64,000 bases of DNA, from positions 1 to 64,000 of the forward strand of contig NZ_JAAXCY010000019.1 of NCBI RefSeq assembly GCF_014230465.1. The letters run 5' to 3'. A program made the position numbers and the translations under genes. Every line of letters begins with the position of its first letter. The first letter of the stretch is position 1. Shown in pieces: positions 44,054 to 52,249 of the stretch. The notes beneath the pieces were generated by a model. That model searched no databases. It saw only the letters and a list, made by a program, of their open reading frames with translations, and was not told the DNA's origin. Origin of the DNA: Pseudomonas cremoris (GTDB taxonomy: Bacteria > Pseudomonadota > Gammaproteobacteria > Pseudomonadales > Pseudomonadaceae).

Positions 44054-44421
44054 GCCTCGGCGGATTCCGGGTATTCGTACTCGAATACCCGCACTACCTC
44101 AGAGGCGTGCCAGGACGCCGCGGCCACGCCATCGGATGGCCCGCTGAAACGCCCCAGGCGTTCCACACACTCAAAAAAACCGGTACGCGGCAAGCGGCTG
44201 GCGCCCTGGCTGATCACCAGGGAGCTGCGCAACGGTTGCTCGGCCTTGGCGTCCAGCGCCGCCAGGTGTTCCAGGGCCGCAGCCAGGGTTTGCATGGCCG
44301 GCGTGGGAAACTGCAAGCGCTCCAATAACGCACGGTAAGTCAGCAGATGGCGCTGGCGACGCGCCTGGTCCAGTTCGTTGAGTAACCCATCCCAGTGTTG
44401 ACGACTGATACGTAGGCTCAA
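44050..44421 (-). CDS. Small protein with winged-helix-like domain, coupled to an XRE regulator
   Basis: A 123-aa protein. Residues 5-70 (LLNELDQARRQRHLLTYRALLERL ... ALEHLAAL) suggest a winged helix like that in small nuclease-associated domains, and SLVISQGASRLPRTGFFE resembles the strand plus GFF motif of that type. Catalytic residues are not obvious. It overlaps the XRE gene upstream by 4 bp (ATGA) and the convergent EAL gene's end by 4 bp. Function unknown. Confidence 0.65.
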   Translation of the reverse strand: MSLRISRQHWDGLLNELDQARRQRHLLTYRALLERLQFPTPAMQTLAAALEHLAALDAKAEQPLRSSLVISQGASRLPRTGFFECVERLGRFSGPSDGVAAASWHASEVVRVFEYEYPESAEA

Positions 44422-44759
44422 GATTCATCCCTCCAACCTGCAACGCCCAATTCCCAGGCCAGGCTGCGGCGGATCGCGGCATCCGGCTGGCGTTCACCAC
44501 TTTCAATCAAACCAAGGTACGAGGGGCTGATGCCCACCGTACGGGCTAGGGTTTCAATCGCCAAGCCCTTGTCTTCGCGCAGGCCACGCAGCTCTGCAAG
44601 CGGGCGCAGATCCTGGGCGGGTGCAGCTTGGGCAGTTGCTGAAGAAGGAGGTGGAGTGGGTTGTTGCTGACCGGCAGCTTTTAGCAGCGCCTGGTACTGG
44701 TCCCATGGCAACACCGCGTACTCGGGTTCGCCATTGCGTGAAATGATCTGAATATCCAT
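44418..44759 (-). CDS. XRE-family regulator with antitoxin-like N-terminus
   Basis: A 113-aa protein. Residues 1-32 (MDIQIISRNGEPEYAVLPWD) look like a Phd/antitoxin-type beta-alpha start; after a Pro/Ala linker, residues 50-105 form an XRE helix-turn-helix (LREDKGLAIETLARTVGISPSYLGLIESG). The ATG at 44759 is preferred to an in-frame one eight codons upstream. The pair with the next gene, overlapping by 4 bp, has the gene order antitoxin then partner that is common for autoregulated two-gene modules, but toxicity of the partner is unproven. Confidence 0.75.
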   Translation of the reverse strand: MDIQIISRNGEPEYAVLPWDQYQALLKAAGQQQPTPPPSSATAQAAPAQDLRPLAELRGLREDKGLAIETLARTVGISPSYLGLIESGERQPDAAIRRSLAWELGVAGWRDES

Positions 44760-44852
44760 GACTGCCCCGTAGGATAACTGCACTTACTGAGTAAGCTCTT
44801 TCCTTAGGAGTGTAATCCTAACAGCCACAAAGGTCGCAGGGGGATATCCGCA

Positions 44853-45311
44853 TCATGCATTTTTTTGCGGGTTTTCCTTGGCTAACAATGCGGGTGTGGC
44901 AGGCAAGCGTTCGACTACGGCGAGCTTTTCCGGGCGCTGCGCCTCGCGCCAGGTGCGAAAGGCGCTCAGTTCTCCATCCAGGGTCTTCATGACCCATGCC
45001 AGTACGGCGATGTCATCGAGCATGCCGAACATGGGGATAAAGTCTGGGATCGCATCAATCGGGCTGAGGAAATACATCAACCCCGCCACTACCGAGATCA
45101 GCGCCTTGGGACTGATAGCCCGGTACTCACCGCGCCAGTAGGCCAGGCACAGGGCCTGTAACAGTTTGAGATCGTCCTTGAGCTTGCCCAGCCGGCTACC
45201 CTGGTTCGAGCTCTTGGCGGCGACGGCAAACAGCAGGGTTGGCAAACGGCCACGGCCAAGCAAGCGTGCGGCCATGGGCAGGAAACGGGTGAAATTGAAG
45301 GGTGGTTTCAT
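44853..45311 (-). CDS. YkvA/DUF1232 membrane protein
   Basis: A 152-aa protein with the DUF1232 core GLMYFLSPIDAIPDFIPMFGMLDDIAVL (about 78-105; long hydrophobic stretch with acidic PIDxIPD motif). Probably an inner-membrane-associated protein; function of the family is unknown. Upstream, 32 bp from its start, is a perfect inverted pair of DnaA boxes. Confidence 0.85.
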   Translation of the reverse strand: MKPPFNFTRFLPMAARLLGRGRLPTLLFAVAAKSSNQGSRLGKLKDDLKLLQALCLAYWRGEYRAISPKALISVVAGLMYFLSPIDAIPDFIPMFGMLDDIAVLAWVMKTLDGELSAFRTWREAQRPEKLAVVERLPATPALLAKENPQKNA

Positions 45312-45342
45312 TCGTCACTCCAGTTCCAGGCGGTCGAAAATG

Positions 45343-45365
45343 TTATCCACACAAATTGTGGATAA
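45343..45365. promoter_or_regulatory. Inverted pair of perfect DnaA boxes
   Basis: TTATCCACA (45343-45351) and TGTGGATAA (45357-45365) are both exact matches to the DnaA box consensus, arranged head to head with a 5-bp spacer. They lie in the promoter region of the DUF1232 gene. This may be a DnaA-controlled promoter or a titration site; it is not an origin (no dnaA/dnaN neighbours, no further boxes). Confidence 0.65.
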
Positions 45366-45550
45366 CCTTGTGAACAGAGCCCCTTTTGCAGGCTGAAAGC
45401 CACGGTTTACAAGGCCTGCAGTTAGATCGGGCGTTTTTTGCGCACATAAAAAAAACCCAAGATTTCATTGACTTGGCGTTGATGTGCGGCTACCCGTACT
45501 CGAGTGTTATATCAGACTGTTACCCGCCACGGACGTTCGGTTGGATTCAT

Positions 45551-45682
45551 GTAGTGAGCGGGCTTGCCCCGCGCTGGGGGGCGAAGCCGCCCTAAATCCA
45601 GGCACCTCGGTCGTTCTAAGACACTGAGGCGGTCTTATTGGGGCGGCTTCGCCCCCCAGCGCGGGGCAAGCCCGCTCACTAC
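45551..45682. repeat. Long palindromic repeat of a second REP type
   Basis: GTAGTGAGCGGGCTTGCCCC with a following arm CGCGCTGGGGGGCGAAGC is repeated in inverse at the other end (GCTTCGCCCCCCAGCGCG ... GGGGCAAGCCCGCTCACTAC), flanking a 50-bp spacer. The outer core resembles but differs from the main REP type in this window. It lies between the DUF1232 and FKBP genes. Confidence 0.88.
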
Positions 45683-45707
45683 AACACCCGTCAGGGCTGC
45701 ACAAACA

Positions 45708-45735
45708 ACAACGCCCCGTCGAGACGGGGCGTTGT
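45708..45735 (-). terminator. Rho-independent terminator of the FKBP gene
   Basis: A perfect 13-bp stem, ACAACGCCCCGTC / GACGGGGCGTTGT, with a GA-type loop. Read on the minus strand it is followed by TTGTTTGTG. It lies 15 bp past the stop codon. Confidence 0.8.
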
Positions 45736-45750
45736 GTGTTCAGGCGCCGA

Positions 45751-46491
45751 TTACTTCTTGGCGGCTGGTGCTGCAGGTGCGTCAGGGGCTTCAGCCTTGG
45801 CTGGGTCCTTGATGGCCAGCAGTTCCAGGTCGAATACCAGCACGGAGTTGGCTGGAATCGCCGGGCTCGGGCTCTGAGCGCCGTAGGCCAGGTCGGAAGG
45901 AATGTACAGCTCGACCTTCTCGCCGACGTGCATCAGTTGCAGGCCTTCGACCCAACCTGGGATCACACCGCTGACCGGCAGGTCAATCGGGCTACCGCGA
46001 TCCACGGAGCTGTCAAAGGTAGTGCCGTTGGTGAGCTTGCCGGTGTAGTGAACAGTCACGACATCAGTCGGCTTAGGCTGTGCGCCGTCGGCTTTCTTGA
46101 CGATCTTGTACTGCAGGCCGGAAGCGGTGGTGACGACGCCGTCTTTCTTGGCGTTGTCTTCGAGGAATTTCTTGCCGGCGGCTGCCGACTCTTCGCTCAT
46201 TTTGGTCATGCGTTCTTCAGCACGTTTCTGCAGTGCTGCAAACGCTTCAACCAATTCGTCGTCTTTGAGCTTCTGCTCTTTTTTGCCGACGGCATCTTCG
46301 ATGCCTTGGGCTACTGCTTTGGAATCCAGGTCATCCATGCCTTCTTGGGCAAGGCTCTTGCCCATGTTCAGGCCGATGCCGTAGGAAGCCTTCTGCGCCG
46401 GGGTTTTCAGCTCTACGCTGGTCTGCGAATCACAACCCGCAAGTACCAGGCTAACCAGGGCCACCGCCGCCGCCAACCGATGCTGTTTCAT
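45751..46491 (-). CDS. FKBP-type peptidyl-prolyl isomerase lipoprotein (FkpA/Mip-like)
   Basis: A 246-aa lipoprotein with signal peptide and lipobox (LVLAGC), an N-terminal helical dimerisation domain (about 30-125) and a C-terminal FKBP domain (about 135-225: VTVHYTGKLTNGTTFDSS, PGWVEGLQLM, PSDLAYG, LVFDLELLAI). It catalyses proline isomerisation and chaperones envelope proteins. The ATG at 46491 places the signal correctly; the longer frame adds 28 residues. A C-terminal Ala/Pro/Lys tail follows the FKBP domain. Confidence 0.9.
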   Translation of the reverse strand: MKQHRLAAAVALVSLVLAGCDSQTSVELKTPAQKASYGIGLNMGKSLAQEGMDDLDSKAVAQGIEDAVGKKEQKLKDDELVEAFAALQKRAEERMTKMSEESAAAGKKFLEDNAKKDGVVTTASGLQYKIVKKADGAQPKPTDVVTVHYTGKLTNGTTFDSSVDRGSPIDLPVSGVIPGWVEGLQLMHVGEKVELYIPSDLAYGAQSPSPAIPANSVLVFDLELLAIKDPAKAEAPDAPAAPAAKK

Positions 46492-46738
46492 GCTATTTCC
46501 TTGTTCATGCGCCAAAAGGGCAATCGAATAAAGTCGCGAGCTTATCAGGCGGCCACGACCAATGGCTACCGGCATCTGAGCAGGAGTTTTCCGATAAGTT
46601 CACGTGTTTAAAAGCATTTTCATTCATGATGAGGGCCCGCGACGGATCGCGGGACAACCCCTGACAGCGCTCATGGCCACTTGCCGCACCTGTGGCGTGG
46701 TGGCATAACAGCGCTACAACTCGACAAGGATAGTTATC
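46492..46738. other. Divergent intergenic region
   Basis: It holds the divergent promoters of the FKBP and dihaem peroxidase genes. No additional gene or clear operator was seen. Confidence 0.4.
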
Positions 46739-48550
46739 TTGCGCATTTTTTCCCGTGTTTTATTCCTGATATTCACGCTGCTGGGCATCGCCCTGGCCGT
46801 GGTGATCTATTACACCCTCAACCCCAAGCTGCCGGACTACGTGCCCGTGGAGCAGGTGCACTACCAGGACCAATGGAGTGCCGCAGACCGCCAGACCTAC
46901 TACTTCACGCCCCAGGGCACTCAGGTAAAAGGCCTGCACTACGACTGGTTCACCGCCCTGGAACTGCCGTTTTCCGAGCAGCGCTTTGCCACTCCGCAAT
47001 ACCTGGCGCGCTTCGGTTTCCTGGTGGACCCCAAGCAAGTCCCCACGACTCAAAACCCCGGCAACCTGCCTGTGGGTTTCGCCCGGCATAAGAATGCCGG
47101 CAGCAATGCCGAGTACCTGGATATCACCTGCGCCGCCTGCCACACCGGCGAGTTGCATTTCAAAGGCCAAGCCCTGCGTATCGACGGCGGTTCGGCCCAG
47201 CATCTGCTGCCATCCAGCGTTCCTACCTTGCGCGGCGGAAGTTTCGGCCAAGCTTTGGTTGCCAGCCTTGCAGCGACTTATTACAACCCGTGGAAGTTCG
47301 ACCGCTTCGCCCACGCGGTGCTTGGGCACGACTACGACGATCACAACAAGCAGCAACTGCGCGAGGACTTCAAGCGGTCGCTCAACCAGTTCCTCAAAGT
47401 CGCCTGGAACGACACCCACCGTGGCCTCTACCCCACCGAAGAAGGCCCCGGTCGCACCGACGCATTCGGCCGCATCGCCAATGCCAGCTTTGGCGATGCG
47501 ATTTCGCCGGACAACTATCGCGTCGCCAATGCCCCAGTGGACTACCCACACCTGTGGGACATCTGGACCTTCGACTGGGTGCAATGGAACGGCTCGGCCC
47601 AGCAGCCCATGGCCCGCAACATCGGCGAAGCCCTCGGCGTCGGCGCAACCCTGACCTTCTTCGACAACGCCGGCCAGCCGCTGCAGGGCGACGCGCGCTA
47701 CCCTTCCAGCGTGCGAGTGCGTGACCTCAACCTGATCGAAGAAACCCTGCAACGCCTCAAGCCGCCCACCTGGCCAGAAGACCTGTTCGGCGCCATCGAC
47801 AAGCCCCTTGCCGCCCAAGGCCGTGCGCTGTTCACTGAAAACTGCGCCGGTTGCCATGTGCCCAGCGTCACGCAGGAAAACGGCCGCCCGATGCAGCAGC
47901 TGAAAATGCTGCCGGTGGACTACATTGGCACCGACCCCGGCACCGCCAGCAACATCGCCGACCAACGCTACGACCTCAGCGCCCTGCAATGGGACCCGGC
48001 GGAATTGGCCAAGCTCAATGTCGACCTCCACCCGACACCGACCGAGCCCCTGGACCTGAAGAAAATGTCGGTGGCCAAGGGCCTCGCCTACGTCACCGCC
48101 TTTGTCGAAGAGCACGCCTACCGCGCCGCGGGTGTAACGCCGAGCGAACGCCCAAGCCTGGACGGCTTCGGCCTGCCCATCGGCGTGCGCGAACTGCGCG
48201 CCTACAAGGCCCGGCCATTGGCCGGCGTATGGGCTACCCCGCCGTTCCTGCATAACGGTTCGGTGCCGACGATCTACCAGTTGCTCTCGCCCCAGGACGA
48301 GCGCAGCACCACCTTCTATAAAGGCACCTTCGCCTACGACCCGCGCCACTTGGGGTTTGAAACCGGCGCGTTCAAGAATGCCTTCCTGTTCGATACCAAG
48401 ATCACCGGCAACCACAACAGCGGTCACGAATTCCGTGCTGGCAAGCAGGGCAACGGCGTGATCGGCCGTGGCTTGCTGCCGCAGGAGCGCTGGGCGCTGC
48501 TGGAATACCTCAAAGTGCTGGGCGGCCCGCTGGAGCAACAACTGCCATGA
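46739..48550 (+). CDS. Dihaem cytochrome c peroxidase / rubber-oxygenase-like (RoxA-type) protein
   Basis: A 603-aa protein with an N-terminal membrane anchor or uncleaved signal (residues 5-26) and two CxxCH haem motifs (CAACH near residue 131, CAGCH near residue 371). The size and the distance between haems fit the RoxA/dihaem peroxidase-like group rather than the ~320-aa CcpA. Motifs such as FGRIANASFGD, WPEDLFGAIDKPLA and GVWATPPFLHNGSVPTIYQLL are typical. It is in the periplasm and probably oxidises an organic or lipid-type substrate. It starts with TTG at 46739, preceded by AAGGA. It overlaps the catalase-fold gene by 4 bp. Confidence 0.83.
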   Translation: MRIFSRVLFLIFTLLGIALAVVIYYTLNPKLPDYVPVEQVHYQDQWSAADRQTYYFTPQGTQVKGLHYDWFTALELPFSEQRFATPQYLARFGFLVDPKQVPTTQNPGNLPVGFARHKNAGSNAEYLDITCAACHTGELHFKGQALRIDGGSAQHLLPSSVPTLRGGSFGQALVASLAATYYNPWKFDRFAHAVLGHDYDDHNKQQLREDFKRSLNQFLKVAWNDTHRGLYPTEEGPGRTDAFGRIANASFGDAISPDNYRVANAPVDYPHLWDIWTFDWVQWNGSAQQPMARNIGEALGVGATLTFFDNAGQPLQGDARYPSSVRVRDLNLIEETLQRLKPPTWPEDLFGAIDKPLAAQGRALFTENCAGCHVPSVTQENGRPMQQLKMLPVDYIGTDPGTASNIADQRYDLSALQWDPAELAKLNVDLHPTPTEPLDLKKMSVAKGLAYVTAFVEEHAYRAAGVTPSERPSLDGFGLPIGVRELRAYKARPLAGVWATPPFLHNGSVPTIYQLLSPQDERSTTFYKGTFAYDPRHLGFETGAFKNAFLFDTKITGNHNSGHEFRAGKQGNGVIGRGLLPQERWALLEYLKVLGGPLEQQLP

Positions 48551-49713
48551 TGATTCGATCCCCCTACGACCGACCTTCCCTGCTCGCCCGCCTGTGGCTG
48601 CGCATCGGTGCATTTCTCGGCAAGACCCTGCTGTGGCTGCTGGGCCTTGGTCTGCTCGGCTGGCTGGGCGCCACTGCCTGGTACGCCTGGCAGCACAGCG
48701 GCCCGGTGTCGCCCAATGAACAGGTTCCGCCCGGTGAAGCGGCGATGACCCAGGGCATCATCCAGACGGCGGTGCGCATCGTTGATCAGCATCGCGAAGG
48801 CACGCGCTACCTGCGCGATGCTCACGCCAAGGCTCATGGTTGTGTGAAAGCTGAAGTCAGCGTGCTCACCGGTCTAGACCCCGCATTGCGCCAGGGCGTA
48901 TTCGCCGAACCGGGCAAGACCTGGCAGGCAATGATGCGGCTGTCCAACGGCAACGCCTACCCACAGTTCGACAGCATCCGCGATGCCCGAGGCATGGCGA
49001 TCAAGCTACTGGACGTACCGGGCAAGCAGTTGCTGGCCGATCAGCAAACGCGCTCAGAGCAGGACTTCGTGATGTTCAGTCACCCGAACTTCTTCGTCAG
49101 CGATGTGGCCGAATATGCGCAGAACATCGGCGCTCAGGCAGATGGCAAAAAAGTGCTGGCGTTCTTCCCCAAGGTCGACCCACGCAGTTGGCAAGTGCGT
49201 CACTTGTTTATCGCCCTGGCAACCTTGGCACCCGCCCCGGCCAGTCCGACACAGACCACGTACTTCTCCGTATCGCCCTACAAGTTCGGTGCGGCCAACG
49301 CCAAATTCCGTGTCGCCCCAGACCCACAAAGCTGCCCGGAATACGCGCTGCCCAAACAGAACCAAGACCTGCCGAATTTCCTGCGCAGCGCCTTGAATCA
49401 ACAGCTGTCCACCGACCGCGTAGCAGCGTGTTTCGTGTTGCAGATCCAGCGGCAAAACCCGCAGAAGTTCATGCCGATCGAGGACACCAGCATTGAATGG
49501 AAGGAAAGCGATGCGCCGTATGAAACGGTGGCCAAGATAAAAATCCCGGCCCAGGACTTCGATACTCCAGAACAAAACCTGGCGTGCGATAACCAGTCGT
49601 TCAACCCGTGGTTCGGCGTCGCAGAGCACCGCCCTATCGGCGGTATCAACCGCTTGCGCAAGGCGGTGTACGAAGCGGTCAGCGATTACCGCCACAGCCG
49701 CAACGCGCCGTAA
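48547..49713 (+). CDS. Membrane-anchored catalase-fold haem protein (SrpA-like)
   Basis: A 388-aa protein with one N-terminal transmembrane helix (about 25-46) and a reduced catalase fold. The distal His lies in AHAKAHGCVKAEV, the Asn region in MRLSNGNAYPQFDSIRDARGMAIK, and a likely proximal Tyr in RKAVYEAVSDYR. It is shorter than true catalases, like the SrpA/catalase-related peroxidases and fatty-acid hydroperoxide enzymes. Translationally coupled to the dihaem protein; the two likely form a periplasmic membrane-bound oxidative system. Substrate unknown. Confidence 0.83.
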   Translation: MMIRSPYDRPSLLARLWLRIGAFLGKTLLWLLGLGLLGWLGATAWYAWQHSGPVSPNEQVPPGEAAMTQGIIQTAVRIVDQHREGTRYLRDAHAKAHGCVKAEVSVLTGLDPALRQGVFAEPGKTWQAMMRLSNGNAYPQFDSIRDARGMAIKLLDVPGKQLLADQQTRSEQDFVMFSHPNFFVSDVAEYAQNIGAQADGKKVLAFFPKVDPRSWQVRHLFIALATLAPAPASPTQTTYFSVSPYKFGAANAKFRVAPDPQSCPEYALPKQNQDLPNFLRSALNQQLSTDRVAACFVLQIQRQNPQKFMPIEDTSIEWKESDAPYETVAKIKIPAQDFDTPEQNLACDNQSFNPWFGVAEHRPIGGINRLRKAVYEAVSDYRHSRNAP

Positions 49714-49823
49714 AGAGTGCGTAACAATGGGCCCGGCGCCGTAAGGTTTGCGTCGGGTCTATTGAGCCGTTTTCATACTGCCTCTACCGTGAATTCCTAC
49801 CCCACAACCTGTAGGAAATCACC

Positions 49824-49940
49824 GTGGAAAGCTCAACCCTCGGCATGCTCGTACTGACCATCATCGCCGTATTCGGCACTGCGTCTTTTTGCTTCGAGCA
49901 CTTGGCAACGCGCCAGACACGCAAGAAAAAAACCAAGTAG
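49824..49940 (+). CDS. 38-aa small membrane protein
   Basis: A GTG start preceded by TAGGAAA opens a short frame with one transmembrane helix (LGMLVLTIIAVFGTASFCF) and a very basic tail (TRQTRKKKTK), a layout typical of small inner-membrane proteins. It ends 3 bp before the convergent MFS gene. No homologue can be named. Confidence 0.55.
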   Translation: MESSTLGMLVLTIIAVFGTASFCFEHLATRQTRKKKTK

Positions 49941-49943
49941 CCG

Positions 49944-51224
49944 TCACGCCTTGCTGTCGGGCGTCGGGTCGCTGATCACCAGGTCCTCAGGGATCTCATC
50001 GACCCGTGGGTCGAGCACCGCCGCCATGGCACCCATTGGATGTTCCGGCATGGCGACGTGATGCAGTGGCGCACCTTCGACCAGGTATTCACCGGTGACG
50101 TGCTTGGGTTGCACGCGCCAGATCAACAGCAGCGCGCAGGCCGAAAACAGCATGTAGAACGCGCCGTGGCCGTAGCTGTTCATCAGCGCACCACTGAGCA
50201 TCGGCCCCAGGCTGGCACCGATGCCGTGGGTGGCGAGCATCATTGCGCTCAAGGGCACGCGGCGCGGTTGTTCAACATTGTCATTGGCCAGCGCTACCGC
50301 CAACGGGTACAGGGTGAACAGCAGCAAACCGCTGAGAAAACCAAACACCAGCAACAGCGCGTATGGCAGTTGCACCAGCCCCCACAACGGAATCACCAGC
50401 AGCCCTAATGCAAGCGCACAAAAGCGAATCAGCCGGGACCGGTCAATGCGGTCGGACAACCAGCCAATCGGCCACTGGCCACACAGCCCGGCAAAGATCG
50501 ACACCGCAACAAAGGTACTGGCCTGGGCGGTACTCAAGCCGTTGCGTGTGGCGAACACCGAGGCCAGTGCGTAAAACGCACCGATCATCAGGCCGGTGAC
50601 AAACACCGTGGTCAACGCCTGGGGCACTCGTCGCCAGAAGAATCCGACTTCCAGTGGCGCCGCCACCAGTTTTGCCGGGTGCAAGCGCTTGGTCATGGTC
50701 ACCGGCAACAGGCAGGCGGCGAAGCAGATCGCGACAATGATCAACGGTTTGAAATCCAGCTCCGGGCGCCAGATCAACACGCCCTGCCCCAGCATCAGGC
50801 CCAGGGACACCGCCACCATATAGCCGGCGAACACGGCGCCGCGCTGGTTGTTTTCCGCCTGCTCGTTGAGCCAGCTTTCAATGACCATGTACTGGTTCAT
50901 CATCACCAGCCCCATCACAAAGCGCAGCGCCAGCCAGAACTCCAACTGCTCGAACAGCACATGCAGCAACACGATGATGGTGGCAGCCCCCGCGCAGGCC
51001 ACATACGAGCGCACATGCCCCACCCCGGCGATCATGCGGTGGCCGAACTTGGCGCCGCACACCATGCCCCCGTAATACGCGGCCGTCAGCGCGCCGATCC
51101 ACAGTTCGTTGATGCCCTGGCTGCTCAGGCGCAGGCCGATAAAACTGAAGAACAGCCCGTTGCCGGTGAGCATCAGAATGGTCGCGCTGTACAGCGCGGG
51201 GAAGGTCAGGAAAGTCAGGTTCAT
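49944..51224 (-). CDS. MFS transporter (YcaD-like)
   Basis: A 426-aa inner-membrane protein with twelve hydrophobic segments and MFS loops (GAKFGHRMIAGVGHVRSYV; GWLSDRIDRSRLIRF). The style (VMGLVMMNQYMVIESWLNEQAENNQRGAVFAGYMV) is that of the YcaD group. It has a hydrophilic C-terminal tail. It starts 6 bp after the LysR gene, so the regulator and the transporter share a transcript. Confidence 0.85.
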   Translation of the reverse strand: MNLTFLTFPALYSATILMLTGNGLFFSFIGLRLSSQGINELWIGALTAAYYGGMVCGAKFGHRMIAGVGHVRSYVACAGAATIIVLLHVLFEQLEFWLALRFVMGLVMMNQYMVIESWLNEQAENNQRGAVFAGYMVAVSLGLMLGQGVLIWRPELDFKPLIIVAICFAACLLPVTMTKRLHPAKLVAAPLEVGFFWRRVPQALTTVFVTGLMIGAFYALASVFATRNGLSTAQASTFVAVSIFAGLCGQWPIGWLSDRIDRSRLIRFCALALGLLVIPLWGLVQLPYALLLVFGFLSGLLLFTLYPLAVALANDNVEQPRRVPLSAMMLATHGIGASLGPMLSGALMNSYGHGAFYMLFSACALLLIWRVQPKHVTGEYLVEGAPLHHVAMPEHPMGAMAAVLDPRVDEIPEDLVISDPTPDSKA

Positions 51225-51230
51225 GGTGGC

Positions 51231-52166
51231 TCAGAGGGGGTTGTTCATGCTGCCGGCATTGGCCAGCAGCCATTGACGAAAACTGCGCGCCGCCGAAGGC
51301 GGATTGCGATGGTGAGGTTGCATCAGGTGCAGGCGGCCACGGCTGTGCATGGTGTGAGGTAACGCCATCTGCAGACGGCTGGAAGTCAGCTCACCTTCCA
51401 GTAGGCTTTTCCAGCCGAGGGCAACACCATGGCCCATGACCGCCGACTGCAGCAGCAGTTGGTAGCTGTTGGTGCGCAACGCATGGCGCGGTGTGTAGTA
51501 GTGAGCGTCGGCGTCGGCGAACCAGTCGGTCCACGTCAGCCAGTCGTGGTAATGGTCCTCCACAATCAGCAGGGTGTGGGCGTGCAGCAGATGGTGCACA
51601 TCGTGAATCGGGCCGTGGCGTTCTATATAGCCTGGGCTGCATACGGTGATCACCTGCTCGCTGTCGAACACCGGCGACAATTCCAGGCCATGGGGCGCTG
51701 GCAATTCGTCGAGGTGATAGAACAGGCCCAAGTCATATTCGCTCACATCCAGATGGTTGGGGCTTTCGCTGCACAGGATGCGTATATCCAGGTCCGGGTG
51801 CTCACGCTGGAACTCCGGTAACAGGCCGGCGAGCCAGATCGAGCTGATGGTCGGCGTACTGGCCAGGGTCAATTGACGGTCGGCACCGCGGCGCCGCAAC
51901 TCGGCGGACTCGCGGCCGAGTTCACGCAGCAGGCGCTGGATGGTGCGGAAGTAACGCACGCCCGCAGGCGTGAGGCTCAGCCCCTGGGCCAACCGGTAAA
52001 ACAACGGGCGAGCCAGGTCTTCTTCCAGGCGCTTGACCTGGCGACTGACCGCGCTCTGGGTCAGATTCAGTTCATGGGCGGCCTGGGTAAAACTCAAATG
52101 GCGGGCCGCTGCTTCAAACGTTTGCAGGCAATTGAGCGGGGGAAGATCGACGTTTCGGCGCGACAT
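51231..52166 (-). CDS. LysR-family transcriptional regulator (GcvA-type)
   Basis: A 311-aa LysR regulator with a conserved helix-turn-helix (LPPLNCLQTFEAAARHLSFTQAAHELNLTQSAVSRQVKRLE) of the GcvA/amino-acid-type subgroup and a substrate-binding effector domain. It starts at the ATG at 52166 with GGAA upstream. It lies 20 bp after a strong terminator hairpin that follows the CocE gene, so it is probably expressed partly by readthrough and regulates the BCCT-CocE unit or the MFS gene. Confidence 0.83.
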   Translation of the reverse strand: MSRRNVDLPPLNCLQTFEAAARHLSFTQAAHELNLTQSAVSRQVKRLEEDLARPLFYRLAQGLSLTPAGVRYFRTIQRLLRELGRESAELRRRGADRQLTLASTPTISSIWLAGLLPEFQREHPDLDIRILCSESPNHLDVSEYDLGLFYHLDELPAPHGLELSPVFDSEQVITVCSPGYIERHGPIHDVHHLLHAHTLLIVEDHYHDWLTWTDWFADADAHYYTPRHALRTNSYQLLLQSAVMGHGVALGWKSLLEGELTSSRLQMALPHTMHSRGRLHLMQPHHRNPPSAARSFRQWLLANAGSMNNPL

Positions 52167-52182
52167 GAGCAATTCCAATGGC

Positions 52183-52212
52183 AAAAGCGGGCCTGGGTTT
52201 CCCCGGGCCCGC
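52183..52212 (-). terminator. Hairpin terminator after the CocE gene
   Basis: GCGGGCC and GGGCCCGC-type arms (52187-52197, 52201-52212) form a strong GC stem on the minus strand followed by TTTT (52186-52183). It lies 20 bp before the LysR start. Confidence 0.7.
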
Positions 52213-52249
52213 AAAGATCACGATGGCAGGCATCCTGCCAGTTGCTCAC

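Noticed and set aside
45343..45365. Replication origin
   Set aside because: Only two DnaA boxes, no AT-rich unwinding region and no dnaA, dnaN, gidA or rpmH nearby.
46760..48613. A 617-codon minus-strand frame across the dihaem peroxidase gene
   Set aside because: Antisense to a protein with two haem motifs and family conservation; codon bias artefact.
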